Source: Cyanobacteria bacterium OH_PDB_230 (GTDB taxonomy: Bacteria > Cyanobacteriota > Vampirovibrionia > Gastranaerophilales > Gastranaerophilaceae). Taken from it: a stretch of 64,000 nucleotides of DNA. Below, one piece after another: positions 1 through 9,333 of this stretch. A program made the position numbers and the translations under genes. Where the stretch lies: contig JAEZSO010000002.1 in the NCBI GenBank assembly GCA_023421795.1, positions 248,001 through 312,000 of the forward strand. Reading direction: 5' to 3'. The notes beneath the pieces were generated by a model, which worked only from the letters and a program-made list of their open reading frames with translations, made no database searches and had not been told where the DNA came from. The stretch's first letter is position 1, and every line of letters starts with the position of its first letter.

Positions 1-1
1 A

Positions 2-433
2 TCAATGCAGCTTATAGTATCCAATAAAAATATCAACGTCGAGCTGAATCTGGAGAAGGTCTTCATAAATGCTGACAACAAGATGCTGACTCAGATTTTG
101 TACAATCTTTTAAACAATGCAATAAAATTCACACGTGATGGCGGAAACATAAAGATAACTTCCGAATTGCAAAACGGCAACCTCGCCGTATCTGTTCAAG
201 ACGATGGAATCGGCATAGACCCTGAACACCATGGAATAATCTTTGATATATTTAAACAAGTGGATTCTTCTCTTGCCAAAAGGCATCAAGGTGCGGGATT
301 GGGCCTGGCTATCACTAAAAAGCTTATTGAACTGCATCAAGGTTCCATATATGTCGATTCTGCCAAAGATTGCGGTTCAAAATTTTGGTTTGTTATCCCG
401 GGAGCCCTAAATAATTGCCCTGTTAGCCAGTAA
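2..433 (+). CDS. Sensor histidine kinase, C-terminal part (cut by window edge)
   Basis: The reading frame is open at the left edge, so only the C-terminal ATP-binding (HATPase_c) domain is visible. It shows the N box (NLLNNAIKFT), the G1 box (DDGIGI) and the G2 box (GAGLGLAITKKLIELHQG), the usual ATP-lid motifs of two-component kinases. The ATG at base 5 is internal and should not be taken as the start. The substrate sensed and the partner regulator lie outside the window. The stop is followed by about 115 bp with no clear terminator. Confidence 0.93.
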   Translation, partial: SMQLIVSNKNINVELNLEKVFINADNKMLTQILYNLLNNAIKFTRDGGNIKITSELQNGNLAVSVQDDGIGIDPEHHGIIFDIFKQVDSSLAKRHQGAGLGLAITKKLIELHQGSIYVDSAKDCGSKFWFVIPGALNNCPVSQ

Positions 434-550
434 AATGATATTTCTTTCTGTTGTTCAGGCAAAAGATTAATGCAGAAAATATCCTTCTACAAATAAAAAG
501 CCTGATTGTTTTGGAGAATGATTTATAGGAAGCAAATGCTGTGTTTTGTT

Positions 551-931
551 TTATTTCTTTTTCGCTATAGCTTCAATTTCAATTTTGGCTCCTAAAGGCA
601 AGCTAGCCACTCCAATAGCCGTTCTGGCCGGATATGGCGAACTGAAATATTGCGCGTATACCTCATTTACCGCTATATAATCGTTCATGTCGCTCATATA
701 GATTGTTGTTTTGACTATTTCGTTTTGGGTAATTCCTGCCGCCTCAAGGACTGATGAAAGGTTTTGCAAGCATTGTTTTGCTTGAATTTTTATGTCCCCT
801 TCAACCAGTTCACATTCTCCCGGGCGGACGGGGATTTGCCCTGAAAAGAAAATAAAATCACCTGCTTCAACTGCTGGAGAATAAGGTCCAACTATAACAG
901 CTCCTTCAGGCGCATAGGTTTTTTTATTCAT
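551..931 (-). CDS. ridA: RidA family reactive enamine/imine deaminase
   Basis: The 126-residue protein is the standard length for the YjgF/YER057c/UK114 family. RidA proteins hydrolyse reactive 2-aminoacrylate and related enamines to keto acids and ammonia, protecting PLP enzymes. Diagnostic stretches are GPYSPA (15-20), FSGQIP (29-34) and YPARTAIGVASLPLGAKIEIE near the C terminus, with the substrate-carboxylate-binding arginine at R103. The ATG is preceded by a GGAGA-type ribosome site. The gene is next to the MFS gene, separated by about 100 bp on the same strand, and could be co-transcribed with it. The family is trimeric and cytosolic. Confidence 0.93.
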   Translation of the reverse strand: MNKKTYAPEGAVIVGPYSPAVEAGDFIFFSGQIPVRPGECELVEGDIKIQAKQCLQNLSSVLEAAGITQNEIVKTTIYMSDMNDYIAVNEVYAQYFSSPYPARTAIGVASLPLGAKIEIEAIAKKK

Positions 932-1030
932 AATTTCTCCTTTTTATCAAACAAAACAAACTATAACAAAAAACCGAGAATAATAAAATTATATTTTCAG
1001 ATAATCTTCTTGTTTAATGATTTTGAATCC

Positions 1031-2302
1031 TTAATTAACGGCAGGAGTTTCTACTTTTGAAGGAACACTTTCAGGCATTATATTAAAATATTTCAGATGG
1101 CTGCCGAAAAATAGAGCCGCAGTTATCATCGTCAATCCGCATAGAAGAAGAGTGTAAGGCACTCCTATCTTATTTGCCACCAGACCGCCTAAAAGCCCCC
1201 CGATGGGTGTCGTCCCTACAAAAGCCATTGTGTATAGGCTCATTACTCTTCCTCTTTTGTCATCGTCAACAAAATACTGGAGCAAAGTATTGCAGGCGGC
1301 AATTGTCACTACCATTCCAAACCCCATAATGAACAGGATTATTGTGGAAAGCAGTATTCCTTTTGAGAAGTATAGTGCGGACATTCCTATTCCAAATACC
1401 ATAGATGCAACATATATGTATTTTTCTAATCCCGAGGCTGTTTTTTTTGATGCCAGATATAAAGCTCCAACCAAAGCTCCGGCTCCAGAGGAACTCATTA
1501 AAATCCCTAATGTCTGGGCGTCTCCGTGAAGGATTTCTTTTGCGAATATAGGCATCAAAACAGGATATGACATGCAAATCAGGCAGGTTATCGATAGATA
1601 TATCAATATAATCCTTATGGGAAGGAGTTTGTAGGAATATTTTATTCCTTCTTTTATTTCGTGCATAAAGTTTAATGCGGTTTCTTTTTTTATTGTTTTA
1701 CTTTTTATCTTCATGGCTAAAAGGGCAGCTATAACAGCGACATAGCTGAAAGAATTGATTAAAAAACATATCCCCTCATTAAAACTCGCTATCAAAATTC
1801 CTGCTACAGCCGGGCCGATAAGCCTTGCCAGATTGAAACTAGAAGAATTTAGCGAAATAGCGTTTCCTATATCCTTGCTGTCATCTACCAGATCAACCAC
1901 GAAAGCTTGCCTTAAAGGCATATCAATCGCGCCGGTTACCCCTATCAACATGCCTATCGCGATTATATGCCATATGTTTATATTGCCCGATATAGTGAGT
2001 ATGCCAAGCAAAAAGCTTTCGGCCAAAAATAGTGTCTGCAATATTATTAGGGCTTTATGCTTATTTACCCTGTCGATAAAGACACCGGCAAAAGGAGATA
2101 CTACAAGCATAGGGATAGAGCTTACAAAAGTGACTATTCCCATCAATGAAGCAGATTTTGTTAAGCTGTATACCAGCCAGCTCATGGCGATTTGTTGAAT
2201 CCACGTGCCCACAAGAGAAATGCATTGACCGAAGAAAAACAGCCTGTAGTTTCTGTGCCAAAGCGCCCTGAATGTTAAATATATTTTTTCATTTAATTTC
2301 AA
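1031..2302 (-). CDS. MFS transporter, EntS/MFS_3-like exporter
   Basis: The 423-residue protein is very hydrophobic with about twelve membrane segments. It has the N-terminal pattern of the MFS_3 (enterobactin-exporter-like) group: FFFGQCISLVGTWIQQIA, then DRVNKHK between segments 2 and 3, and PLRQAFVVDLV after segment 4. The family works as proton-coupled drug or siderophore exporters; the substrate here is unknown. The only upstream start in frame is a TTG at 2302, since the next ATG falls inside segment 1-2, so the TTG start is preferred. A good minus-strand promoter lies 41 bp upstream. Confidence 0.85.
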   Translation of the reverse strand: MKLNEKIYLTFRALWHRNYRLFFFGQCISLVGTWIQQIAMSWLVYSLTKSASLMGIVTFVSSIPMLVVSPFAGVFIDRVNKHKALIILQTLFLAESFLLGILTISGNINIWHIIAIGMLIGVTGAIDMPLRQAFVVDLVDDSKDIGNAISLNSSSFNLARLIGPAVAGILIASFNEGICFLINSFSYVAVIAALLAMKIKSKTIKKETALNFMHEIKEGIKYSYKLLPIRIILIYLSITCLICMSYPVLMPIFAKEILHGDAQTLGILMSSSGAGALVGALYLASKKTASGLEKYIYVASMVFGIGMSALYFSKGILLSTIILFIMGFGMVVTIAACNTLLQYFVDDDKRGRVMSLYTMAFVGTTPIGGLLGGLVANKIGVPYTLLLCGLTMITAALFFGSHLKYFNIMPESVPSKVETPAVN

Positions 2303-2342
2303 GCTTATACAAAACCTTATTTTAAACTTTATATAGGGTTAA

Positions 2343-2371
2343 ACTCTACATTTTATTCTACTTTTTGTCAA
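2343..2371 (-). promoter_or_regulatory. Sigma70-type promoter for the MFS gene
   Basis: On the minus strand TTGACA (2366-2371) is followed after exactly 17 bp by TAGAGT (2343-2348). It sits just upstream of the TTG start at 2302. An AAAATCC/GGATTTT hairpin (2380-2404) lies immediately upstream and could be an operator or a terminator-like element between the divergent units. Confidence 0.55.
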
Positions 2372-2491
2372 CGGCTCAGAAAATCCCAAGATTGTAGGAT
2401 TTTTGATAGGTAAAATGTGAATCTTTTTCTTTTTATATAACATTTTTTAATTCTTATTAATATTATTATCAAAACTACTATTTGAAAACGA

Positions 2492-2647
2492 GCCTGTTTC
2501 ATAGCCGAAATAGGTAATGGACATCTGAGTTAGGAGGGTAATAAAATTGATTAAAGTTAAGAGCACAGGGTTAGAAGTCTAATTAAAGACTGCAACTGCA
2601 AAGACTAGATAAATCAGCCTAGACATTAACTTCAAGAGGGATAGTAT
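2492..2647 (+). promoter_or_regulatory. Structured leader of the metal-efflux operon, candidate cis-regulatory RNA
   Basis: The otherwise gene-free stretch 2303-2647 holds the MFS promoter on one side and this leader on the other. A 9-bp hairpin GCCTGTTTC/GAAATAGGT (2492-2515, 6-nt loop) is followed by two mutually exclusive pairings. Either AGTCT (2576-2580) pairs with AGACT (2587-2591), or GTTA..GTCTA (2570-2581) pairs with TAGAC..TAAC (2620-2630). Competing stems just ahead of a ribosome site suggest RNA-level control. I could not match it to a riboswitch class. A CzcA-type pump downstream makes a metal ligand plausible but unproven. Confidence 0.35.
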
Positions 2648-2845
2648 ATGGTTGATAATTTGACTTCTCCGGCATTTATAAAAAATGCAGGCATTAAAGC
2701 AGAAAATATTGAAAATATAAAAACGATTTATTCATATAGAAATCTCAACTACCTTATTAAAAAAAACGTTATCTGTAACGGTGTAATCAGCTATGCTTGG
2801 GAACAAAAAATAAATATTCCAAAGATTATTGCCGGGGAAGTTTGA
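2648..2845 (+). CDS. Small protein of unknown function leading the efflux operon
   Basis: A 65-residue ORF starts at an ATG with a GAGGG ribosome site 6-8 bases upstream and stops 5 bases before the TolC-like gene, so it is placed as the first gene of the operon. It has no signal peptide or membrane segment. It contains one cysteine, no histidine cluster, and an AGIKAENIENIKTIYSYRNL-like helical stretch. It could be a small accessory or regulatory protein, or a translated leader that couples translation into the next gene. I do not recognise a family. Confidence 0.5.
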   Translation: MVDNLTSPAFIKNAGIKAENIENIKTIYSYRNLNYLIKKNVICNGVISYAWEQKINIPKIIAGEV

Positions 2846-2850
2846 GTTAA

Positions 2851-4371
2851 ATGCTGAATAGATTAATTATATTTGCGCTGATATTTATGTTCTTAAATGA
2901 TTTTGTGCTTGCATCAGGGCTTAAGTCGCCGCCAAAGATTTATGCAACTCCTTTTCAAATGCCTCAAAGTACAATAGACCAGAATATGGAAAAGCTATAC
3001 GCTCCTACGATGGAGCCGGATATAAAAATGGAGAATATTGTGCCTGCAAGAAAACCGATATCGCCAGAAGAAATAAAAAAACAGGCGAATACAATTCCTC
3101 CTCCCTCAATAGATTCAGCCCTCAAGGCCGCTACTTCGGCTGAAGTTCAGGCGTATAGAAAAATCTCTCTTCCTGAAGCCATTGCTTATGCTCAAAGTCA
3201 CAACCTTGACATTATGATCGAAAGGTTAAATGTAGATTTGGCAAAAAACGATATAAAAACAGCCAACCGTTTGAGAAATCCGCGTATTGAAACATACTTG
3301 AATACAGGCAAGGCGGCTGATGACAACCCTAATATGTTTGGTTTAATTTTTCCGTTTGAAATAGCAAAACGCTCCCCAAGAAAAAATGTTGCAAAATCAG
3401 TTTTAAGACTGACACAGGGGGAAGTATTGCTGGAAGAGCTTTTTTTAAGGCTTGAGGTAAGAAGAGTTTACTTGGATGTGGTGTCGGCCAAATCAAAATT
3501 GAAAATACTCGAAGATCAGAGAAAACTGCTTCAAGACCTTTTAATCATCACTCAGAAGAAATATAAAGCCGGTGCTTGCCCTGCTATTGATATTATTCAT
3601 TCCAAGATGACTCTAAATGAAACTTTAATCCAGGTAAATTCTGCCAAAGCAGATGTATTAACTGCAAGATACAGGTTTAATCTTTTGTTGGAATCTGAAA
3701 ATTTTGATACCAAAGAAGATTACTTGCCGGATGAAAAAGAATTTGTATCTTTGCTTACTCCTGATCCCTTGGGGAAAATGCCTGATTTTGAAACTATTGC
3801 AAAAATTGCTATGGAAAAACGGCTTGATATAAGAAATGCCAGACAAGAAATCGATATTGCAAATAAAAAGCTTACGGCAGTTATAAGACAAAGAGTCCCC
3901 GATGTAGAAATTGGGGGCGGTTATATGTTTGTGCCTAGTCAAAAATCCACAACAGGACAAAATTCCTCCGGTGTATATGCAATAGCCAATATAACGAACA
4001 TCCCCCTTTTGTATATGTATAATCCGGAAGTAAAAAATGCCAGAATCGAAATAACACAAAAAGAAATTGCATATAACAACATTCAGCACCATGCGCTTAT
4101 GAACCTACATTCGGCATATGCTGAATTTCTAACGGCACAGGCTAATCTTAATTATTACGATGATGTTTTGCTGACTGAGTCCAATCAGTTCCTTTTTATG
4201 GCAAGAAAAAGCTATGAACTGGGGAAAACGAACATAACCAATTATATTTTTATCGAACAGCAATATAAAAACATAATGCTGGCTTACATTAAAGCTCTTA
4301 CTGACTATTACAAAGCCTGGACTAGAGTGCTTAGAGAAGTTAATGATGAGGAGCTTAAATTAGATGGGTAA
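2851..4371 (+). CDS. TolC/CzcC-like outer-membrane efflux protein
   Basis: The 506-residue protein begins with a signal peptide (hydrophobic residues 4-20, cleavage near ASG). A proline-rich linker of about 80 residues comes before two outer-membrane-efflux repeats rich in long helices, starting at ISLPEAIAYAQSHNLDI. This is the outer-membrane channel of a tripartite export pump. It overlaps the RND pump gene by 8 bases, which argues for translational coupling. The proline-rich N-terminal extension of the mature part is longer than in many CzcC proteins. Confidence 0.88.
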   Translation: MLNRLIIFALIFMFLNDFVLASGLKSPPKIYATPFQMPQSTIDQNMEKLYAPTMEPDIKMENIVPARKPISPEEIKKQANTIPPPSIDSALKAATSAEVQAYRKISLPEAIAYAQSHNLDIMIERLNVDLAKNDIKTANRLRNPRIETYLNTGKAADDNPNMFGLIFPFEIAKRSPRKNVAKSVLRLTQGEVLLEELFLRLEVRRVYLDVVSAKSKLKILEDQRKLLQDLLIITQKKYKAGACPAIDIIHSKMTLNETLIQVNSAKADVLTARYRFNLLLESENFDTKEDYLPDEKEFVSLLTPDPLGKMPDFETIAKIAMEKRLDIRNARQEIDIANKKLTAVIRQRVPDVEIGGGYMFVPSQKSTTGQNSSGVYAIANITNIPLLYMYNPEVKNARIEITQKEIAYNNIQHHALMNLHSAYAEFLTAQANLNYYDDVLLTESNQFLFMARKSYELGKTNITNYIFIEQQYKNIMLAYIKALTDYYKAWTRVLREVNDEELKLDG

Positions 4372-7300
4372 GCTTTTCAGAAGAATGATTAAATACTTTA
4401 TTGTTAACAAATATCTCTCCATTGTGATTATTGTTGCGCTGCTTATTTTAGGCATCATTAACTTTAAAAACCTGGATACTGAAGCTTATCCTGATTTTAC
4501 AGATCCTATGGTGCATATAGTGACAAAATTGCCCGGCAAAGGCGCAGAAGATGTCGAAAGACTTGTAACGATACCCTTAGAAAAAGAGTTGAACGGTATT
4601 CCTTATGAGACGAAACTCTATTCTACAGCTATCTTTGGGCTTTCAGTAACTCACGTTGTGTTTGAGGACCGTTGGTGGATTAAATCTCCTCTAATAAGGC
4701 AGCAGGTTTTAGAGAGAATCTATAAAGCGGATATTCCGGAAAACATAAAGCCCGAATTGGGCCCTGATACATCCGCTATCGGTGAAATATACAGATATTC
4801 GCTGAAATCTGATTATTACAAACAAATGACTTTAAAATCTATTCAGGATTGGCAAATGGTAAAGCTGTTTAAACAAGTGCCCGGAATAATAGATGTTACC
4901 AGTTTTGGAGGCCCGGTAAAAACATACAAGATAACTTTGGATCAGGAAAAAATAAGGTTTTACAACCTTGATGTAAGAGAAATATATGATGCTATCGCTG
5001 CTTCTAACTCTACCGGGGGAGGAAACTACGTCGGAATCAACAATCAGGCTTTTATCATTAGAGGTATAGGCTTGTACACCGATGCAAACAGCATAGCAAA
5101 TACGGTGATAAATTCCTCCAGAGGGATTCCGATAAGAGTGAAGGATGTAGCCAGAGTTACAATTGAGCCTGCAATTAAAATCGGACAGGTAGGCCTTAAC
5201 AGAGATGATGATGCCATAGAGGGAATCGTCCTTATGAGGAAGGGTGAAAACCCAACCAAGACAATAAATAATCTTAAAACTCATTTAAAGAAAATACAGC
5301 AATCTCTCCCAAAAGGGATTTATATAGAACCGATTTATGAAAGAGAAGAATTGATAAAGGAAACCCTTAACACAATTGGGCAAAATATATCTCTTGGTAT
5401 TTTCTTTGTTGTGGCAATTTTATATGCGTATACCCTCAATATGCGTGTCACTCTTATTGCCTCTCTTGTTATACCTCTTGCTATTTGTTTTGCTTTTATA
5501 ATGTTTAATATTTTCCATATATCAGCAAATTTGTTAAGCTTGGGGGCTGTGGATTTTGGTATCCTGGTGGATTGCTCAATCATTTTGATGGAAAACGTAT
5601 TTCGGTGTTTGGTTGAATACAAAGGTAATTTAACCCCTAAGAAAAAAGATGCGATTGTTTATAAGGCTACATTGGAAGTCGGAGGAGTGATAATTTTTTC
5701 TACTTTTATCATCTTGCTTTGTTTCTTGCCTCTATTCGCTTTTAACGGTGTTGCAGGGAAACTGTTCCGTCCTTTGGCATTTACGATGGGCTTTTCTTTG
5801 TTGGGTGCTGTTTTTTCTTCTTTGCTATTGCTTACAGGGCTTGCCTCGTTGTGTTTTAAGAACGGAAAAATTGTCGAGAAAAGAAACAAAATATTTGAAA
5901 GAATAAAAGCATTGTACCGTTTGAAATTGCGAGAAGTTCTGATCCGCCCTAAAAAACTTCTTATGTCAGTCGTGGGGTTGTTTGTTTTAAGCATCGTTAT
6001 GTTCATGAATATGGGTTCAGAATTCTTGCCTAACCTTGATGAGGGTAATATTTGGCTTAGGGTTACCATATTGCCCAGAAGCACAACTATTTCCCACTCA
6101 GTCGATGTTGCAAGGCAGGTGAGAGAAAAGTTGTTGGAATATCCCGAGGTAAAAAATGTCATATCCCAGATTGGTACTGCTGATGACGGGACGGATCCTA
6201 ACTTGCTCAGCAATATAGAAAATCTTGTTGATTTAAAGCTTGCAAAAGACTGGAGATTCAAGTGGCATAGAAACAAAGAAAAACTGATAGAGGATATGTC
6301 CAAGGAACTGGCTGAAATACCAGGTATTTCGACATATTTTACCCAATACATTCAAGATAATGTTGAAGAAGCCATAGCAGGATCAAAAGGCCAGGTGGTG
6401 CTGAAGATTTACGGCAGTGATTTGTACGAATTACAAAGGCTTCTCGATAAAAGCATGAAACTGCTGAAAAACGTAAGAGGCATAGTTGATTTAACCTGCG
6501 ATCAGATTATAGGTCAGCCACAGTATCAAATTCAGATAGACAGGGTAAAAGCAGGCCGTTACGGGCTTAAAAGCGACGAGGTGCAAAAAGTTATTGAGAT
6601 AGCTATAGGAGGAAAAAACGCCACACAGGTAATTGAAGGAGAAAAAAGATTTAACGTTTTCTTGAGGCTGGAGCAACATGACAGAGATTCATCGAGAAAA
6701 ATAGAAAATGTAATTATCAAAACGCCCTCAGGTATTGCGGTTCCTCTTGCAAATGTTACCCGATTGGTTCCTACCAATGGTGCAATGGTAATTTCAAGAA
6801 GCGAAAACTCAAGGGTGGCAATCATAAGGTTTAATATAAGAGGAAGCGATTTGGGTTCCACTGTTAAAGAAGCGCAGAAAATCTTAAATAAAAAATTAGA
6901 TTTGCCGGAAGGTTACAGCTTAAAATGGACTGGCCAATCAGAAAGCCAAAGAAATGCAAATGCAAGACTAGCTGTAATTCTGCCTATAACATTAATCATA
7001 ATTGCATTGGTTTTGTTTGTTGCTTATAAAGATTGGGAATATGTCATGATTGCAATGTCTTCGATTATTGTTGCGATTACAGGATGCATTTTCTCCCTAT
7101 TCATTACAGGAACCTACTTCTCCATTTCAGCGGGTGTAGGATTCATTGCGGCTATTGGTGTTTCTATACAAAATGGCTCTATTATACTTTCTTCGCTTAT
7201 AAAACACAGCAGAATATATGGAAACAATATAGACTCTATAATCAGAGGATCTGTACAAAAACTAAGACCAGTAATGATTACGGCAAGTATAGTTATGCTC

Positions 7301-7486
7301 GGGCTTCTCCCTGCGGCAATTTCAAACGGCATTGGAGCGCAAAGTCAAAAGCCCTTTGCTATAACGATTATAGGTGGAATAGCCTTCGGGACCGCTTTTA
7401 GGATATTTTTAATACCCGTTTTGTTTAAAAAATTCAAGCTTGATAAAAATACTCAAAATAAGGAGTTAATAAAAGAAAATGAATAA
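4364..7486 (+). CDS. CzcA-like heavy-metal efflux RND pump
   Basis: At 1040 residues this is the usual size of an HME-RND permease, with twelve predicted membrane helices and two large periplasmic loops. The start has the family signature NKYLSIVIIVALLILGIINF and LDTEAYPDFTDP. Transmembrane helix 4 carries DFGILVDCSIILMEN, close to the DFGxxVDxxxxxxEN motif of divalent-cation (Zn/Co/Cd/Ni) pumps rather than that of copper pumps, so export of a divalent metal is the likeliest role. It uses the proton gradient. It overlaps its neighbours by 8 bases on both sides. The gene order is outer membrane, pump, adaptor. Confidence 0.9.
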   Translation: MGKLFRRMIKYFIVNKYLSIVIIVALLILGIINFKNLDTEAYPDFTDPMVHIVTKLPGKGAEDVERLVTIPLEKELNGIPYETKLYSTAIFGLSVTHVVFEDRWWIKSPLIRQQVLERIYKADIPENIKPELGPDTSAIGEIYRYSLKSDYYKQMTLKSIQDWQMVKLFKQVPGIIDVTSFGGPVKTYKITLDQEKIRFYNLDVREIYDAIAASNSTGGGNYVGINNQAFIIRGIGLYTDANSIANTVINSSRGIPIRVKDVARVTIEPAIKIGQVGLNRDDDAIEGIVLMRKGENPTKTINNLKTHLKKIQQSLPKGIYIEPIYEREELIKETLNTIGQNISLGIFFVVAILYAYTLNMRVTLIASLVIPLAICFAFIMFNIFHISANLLSLGAVDFGILVDCSIILMENVFRCLVEYKGNLTPKKKDAIVYKATLEVGGVIIFSTFIILLCFLPLFAFNGVAGKLFRPLAFTMGFSLLGAVFSSLLLLTGLASLCFKNGKIVEKRNKIFERIKALYRLKLREVLIRPKKLLMSVVGLFVLSIVMFMNMGSEFLPNLDEGNIWLRVTILPRSTTISHSVDVARQVREKLLEYPEVKNVISQIGTADDGTDPNLLSNIENLVDLKLAKDWRFKWHRNKEKLIEDMSKELAEIPGISTYFTQYIQDNVEEAIAGSKGQVVLKIYGSDLYELQRLLDKSMKLLKNVRGIVDLTCDQIIGQPQYQIQIDRVKAGRYGLKSDEVQKVIEIAIGGKNATQVIEGEKRFNVFLRLEQHDRDSSRKIENVIIKTPSGIAVPLANVTRLVPTNGAMVISRSENSRVAIIRFNIRGSDLGSTVKEAQKILNKKLDLPEGYSLKWTGQSESQRNANARLAVILPITLIIIALVLFVAYKDWEYVMIAMSSIIVAITGCIFSLFITGTYFSISAGVGFIAAIGVSIQNGSIILSSLIKHSRIYGNNIDSIIRGSVQKLRPVMITASIVMLGLLPAAISNGIGAQSQKPFAITIIGGIAFGTAFRIFLIPVLFKKFKLDKNTQNKELIKENE

Positions 7487-8696
7487 AAAAACTCAAAAAT
7501 TGATGCATCTTACTTTCGCCTTGCTTATTGTGTTGACCTTTTCAGGATGTAAGCTCAATACCAGCAGTGAAAATCAATTTATGAAAAATAAGCAGATAAC
7601 CCTTGATTCAGAGCAAGAAGCAAATGCAAAAATCAAGACGGAAGTTCTCCAAAACAGAATGCTTCAATTAATAATTACTATCCCGGCGCAGTTTAAACCT
7701 ATAAATAAATTTTTAGACAGAATTTATGATCCTGTTGCGGGAAAAGTTACTAACGTATATGTCGAGCCCGGGATGATTGTAAAAAAGGGACAGCCTTTGA
7801 TTGAAATAAAGTCAGATGAAATCGGTCAAATCCAGCTTGCTTTTCTCGATGAATTCATAGTTGTTGATTCTAATGTCAAACAAATGACCGCTCAATACAA
7901 TCTGGCAAAACAGACTTATAAAAGAGAAAGTACACTGTATAAAGAAGGTATTTCTTCAAGGGCGGAATATGAAGTCGCTTATGCTCAACTATTGAAAGAC
8001 AGAGCAAATTTGAATTCTTTAAAATCTCAAAGAAGCACTCTTGTAAAAGTTTACGCGCAAAGGGTCGCCCTATATGGCGGCAGCGAAGGAACCATTACGC
8101 AGGCAATCGCGTCTAAAAGGATTTATCCTTACGTGACTCTTCGCGCAAATAAAAACGGCGTTGTTTTGACCAGAAGAGTAAACACGGGTGAAATCATTGA
8201 TAAAGATAAAGAGCTTTTCAGTATAGCTGATTTGTCTTCTGTTTGGCTTGTAGGATACGCATTTGAAAAAGATGCTCCGTTGTTGAGAAAAGGACAAGAA
8301 GTTATAGGTGTAATGGAAGAGCATCAGGAGCAAAATATCAAGGGCACACTGAGTTATGTGGCATCAATGCTTGATGAAGAGAGAAAAACTCTTGAAGTAA
8401 TAGCAACTATCCCAAATCCAAACTATACCATCAAGCCTAATATGTATGCCGAGATGATTGTTAATATAGGGGAAATAAGTGCTTTGGCTGTTCCTAATGC
8501 CGCGCTTCAAAAATATGGCGATTACACTTTCGCTTATGTGAAAGTGAGGCCGCATGTTTACGAAGAGAGAAAGGTTGAGGTAGGTCAGCATAATGAGAAA
8601 TATTCACAAGTAAAATCGGGTCTCAAAGAAGGAGAAGTCGTAGTGACCGATGGAGCATATTCACTTCTTGGAGAAGCTATAAAGCTAAAAGGATAA
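7479..8696 (+). CDS. Periplasmic adaptor (membrane-fusion) lipoprotein of the RND pump, CzcB-like
   Basis: The 405-residue protein starts with a lipoprotein signal (hydrophobic stretch, then TFSGC as lipobox). A barrel-sandwich region follows (DPVAGKVTNVYVEPGMIVKKGQPLIEI), then a helical hairpin (residues about 120-190), and a return lipoyl half beginning TLRANKNGVVLTRRVNTGE. The C-terminal domain ends with the typical SGLKEGEVVVTDGAYSLL stretch. It joins the inner-membrane pump to the TolC-like channel. No extended His-rich metal-binding N terminus is present, unlike some CzcB proteins. Confidence 0.9.
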   Translation: MNKKTQKLMHLTFALLIVLTFSGCKLNTSSENQFMKNKQITLDSEQEANAKIKTEVLQNRMLQLIITIPAQFKPINKFLDRIYDPVAGKVTNVYVEPGMIVKKGQPLIEIKSDEIGQIQLAFLDEFIVVDSNVKQMTAQYNLAKQTYKRESTLYKEGISSRAEYEVAYAQLLKDRANLNSLKSQRSTLVKVYAQRVALYGGSEGTITQAIASKRIYPYVTLRANKNGVVLTRRVNTGEIIDKDKELFSIADLSSVWLVGYAFEKDAPLLRKGQEVIGVMEEHQEQNIKGTLSYVASMLDEERKTLEVIATIPNPNYTIKPNMYAEMIVNIGEISALAVPNAALQKYGDYTFAYVKVRPHVYEERKVEVGQHNEKYSQVKSGLKEGEVVVTDGAYSLLGEAIKLKG

Positions 8697-8721
8697 TATG
8701 ATATATGTTAGCTTGTTGTAA

Positions 8722-9333
8722 TTATGCCTGTGTCATTTTTTTTGTGATTTCAGCAATTCTTTTTCCAAAAGCTTTTGCTATGGCGGCTTCATCTTGTGTT
8801 ACAGGGATGTCTGCCCCAGATCCGGAGACATGGGTTGGACCATATGGCGTTCCCCCTGATTTTGTGGATAAAAGCTCCGGAGTTGAGTAAGGTACACCTA
8901 CTACAATCATCCCGAGATGGAATAAAGGCAACATTGCAGACGCAATTGTCGTTTCCTGTCCTCCGTGTAGACTTGATGTCGATACAAAAACTCCTGTTAC
9001 CTTATTTTCCAGTTTGCCCTCCATCCATAGAGGTGCTGTTTGATCCATGAAATTTCTTAATTGACTGCAAACGTTGCCATATCTTGTTGGAGTGCCCCAT
9101 ATGATTGCGTCATAATCACCTATTTCAAGAGGATGGGCGATTGGGATATCTTTTTGTTTTTCTTTTGCCTCTTTTATTTTTGGAGAATTTTCTATGACCT
9201 CTTGTGGAAGCAAGTCAGGTACTTGTTTTAAAACTACTTCGGCACCTTCAATTGATTTGGCGCCTTCCATAATATAGTTGGCCATTTCAAATGTGTTGCC
9301 GTACATGCTGTAATAAACAATCAGGATTTTCAT
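8722..9333 (-). CDS. wrbA: NAD(P)H:quinone oxidoreductase, WrbA type flavodoxin-like protein
   Basis: The 203-residue protein matches WrbA in length and pattern. The FMN phosphate-binding loop YYSMYGNTFEMA is at the N terminus. WGTPTRYGNVCSQLRNFMDQ, TSSLHGGQETT and the C-terminal GTPYGPTHVSGSG are all typical. The family makes tetramers that reduce quinones by two electrons with NAD(P)H, limiting redox stress. It is convergent with the efflux operon, 25 bp apart. The start has a GGAGAAGACAG ribosome site upstream. Confidence 0.95.
   Translation of the reverse strand: MKILIVYYSMYGNTFEMANYIMEGAKSIEGAEVVLKQVPDLLPQEVIENSPKIKEAKEKQKDIPIAHPLEIGDYDAIIWGTPTRYGNVCSQLRNFMDQTAPLWMEGKLENKVTGVFVSTSSLHGGQETTIASAMLPLFHLGMIVVGVPYSTPELLSTKSGGTPYGPTHVSGSGADIPVTQDEAAIAKAFGKRIAEITKKMTQA

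Noticed and set aside
1203..1577. Overlapping ORFs on both strands inside the MFS gene, and similar shadows inside kdpA, kdpB, clpB, the RND pump and the DHH gene
   Set aside because: They lack ribosome sites, give low-complexity or implausible proteins and lie inside genes with clear family matches.
2461..2647. A named riboswitch (NiCo, M-box, yybP-ykoY) in the efflux leader
   Set aside because: I could not place the conserved bases of any of these classes; only alternative pairing is visible.
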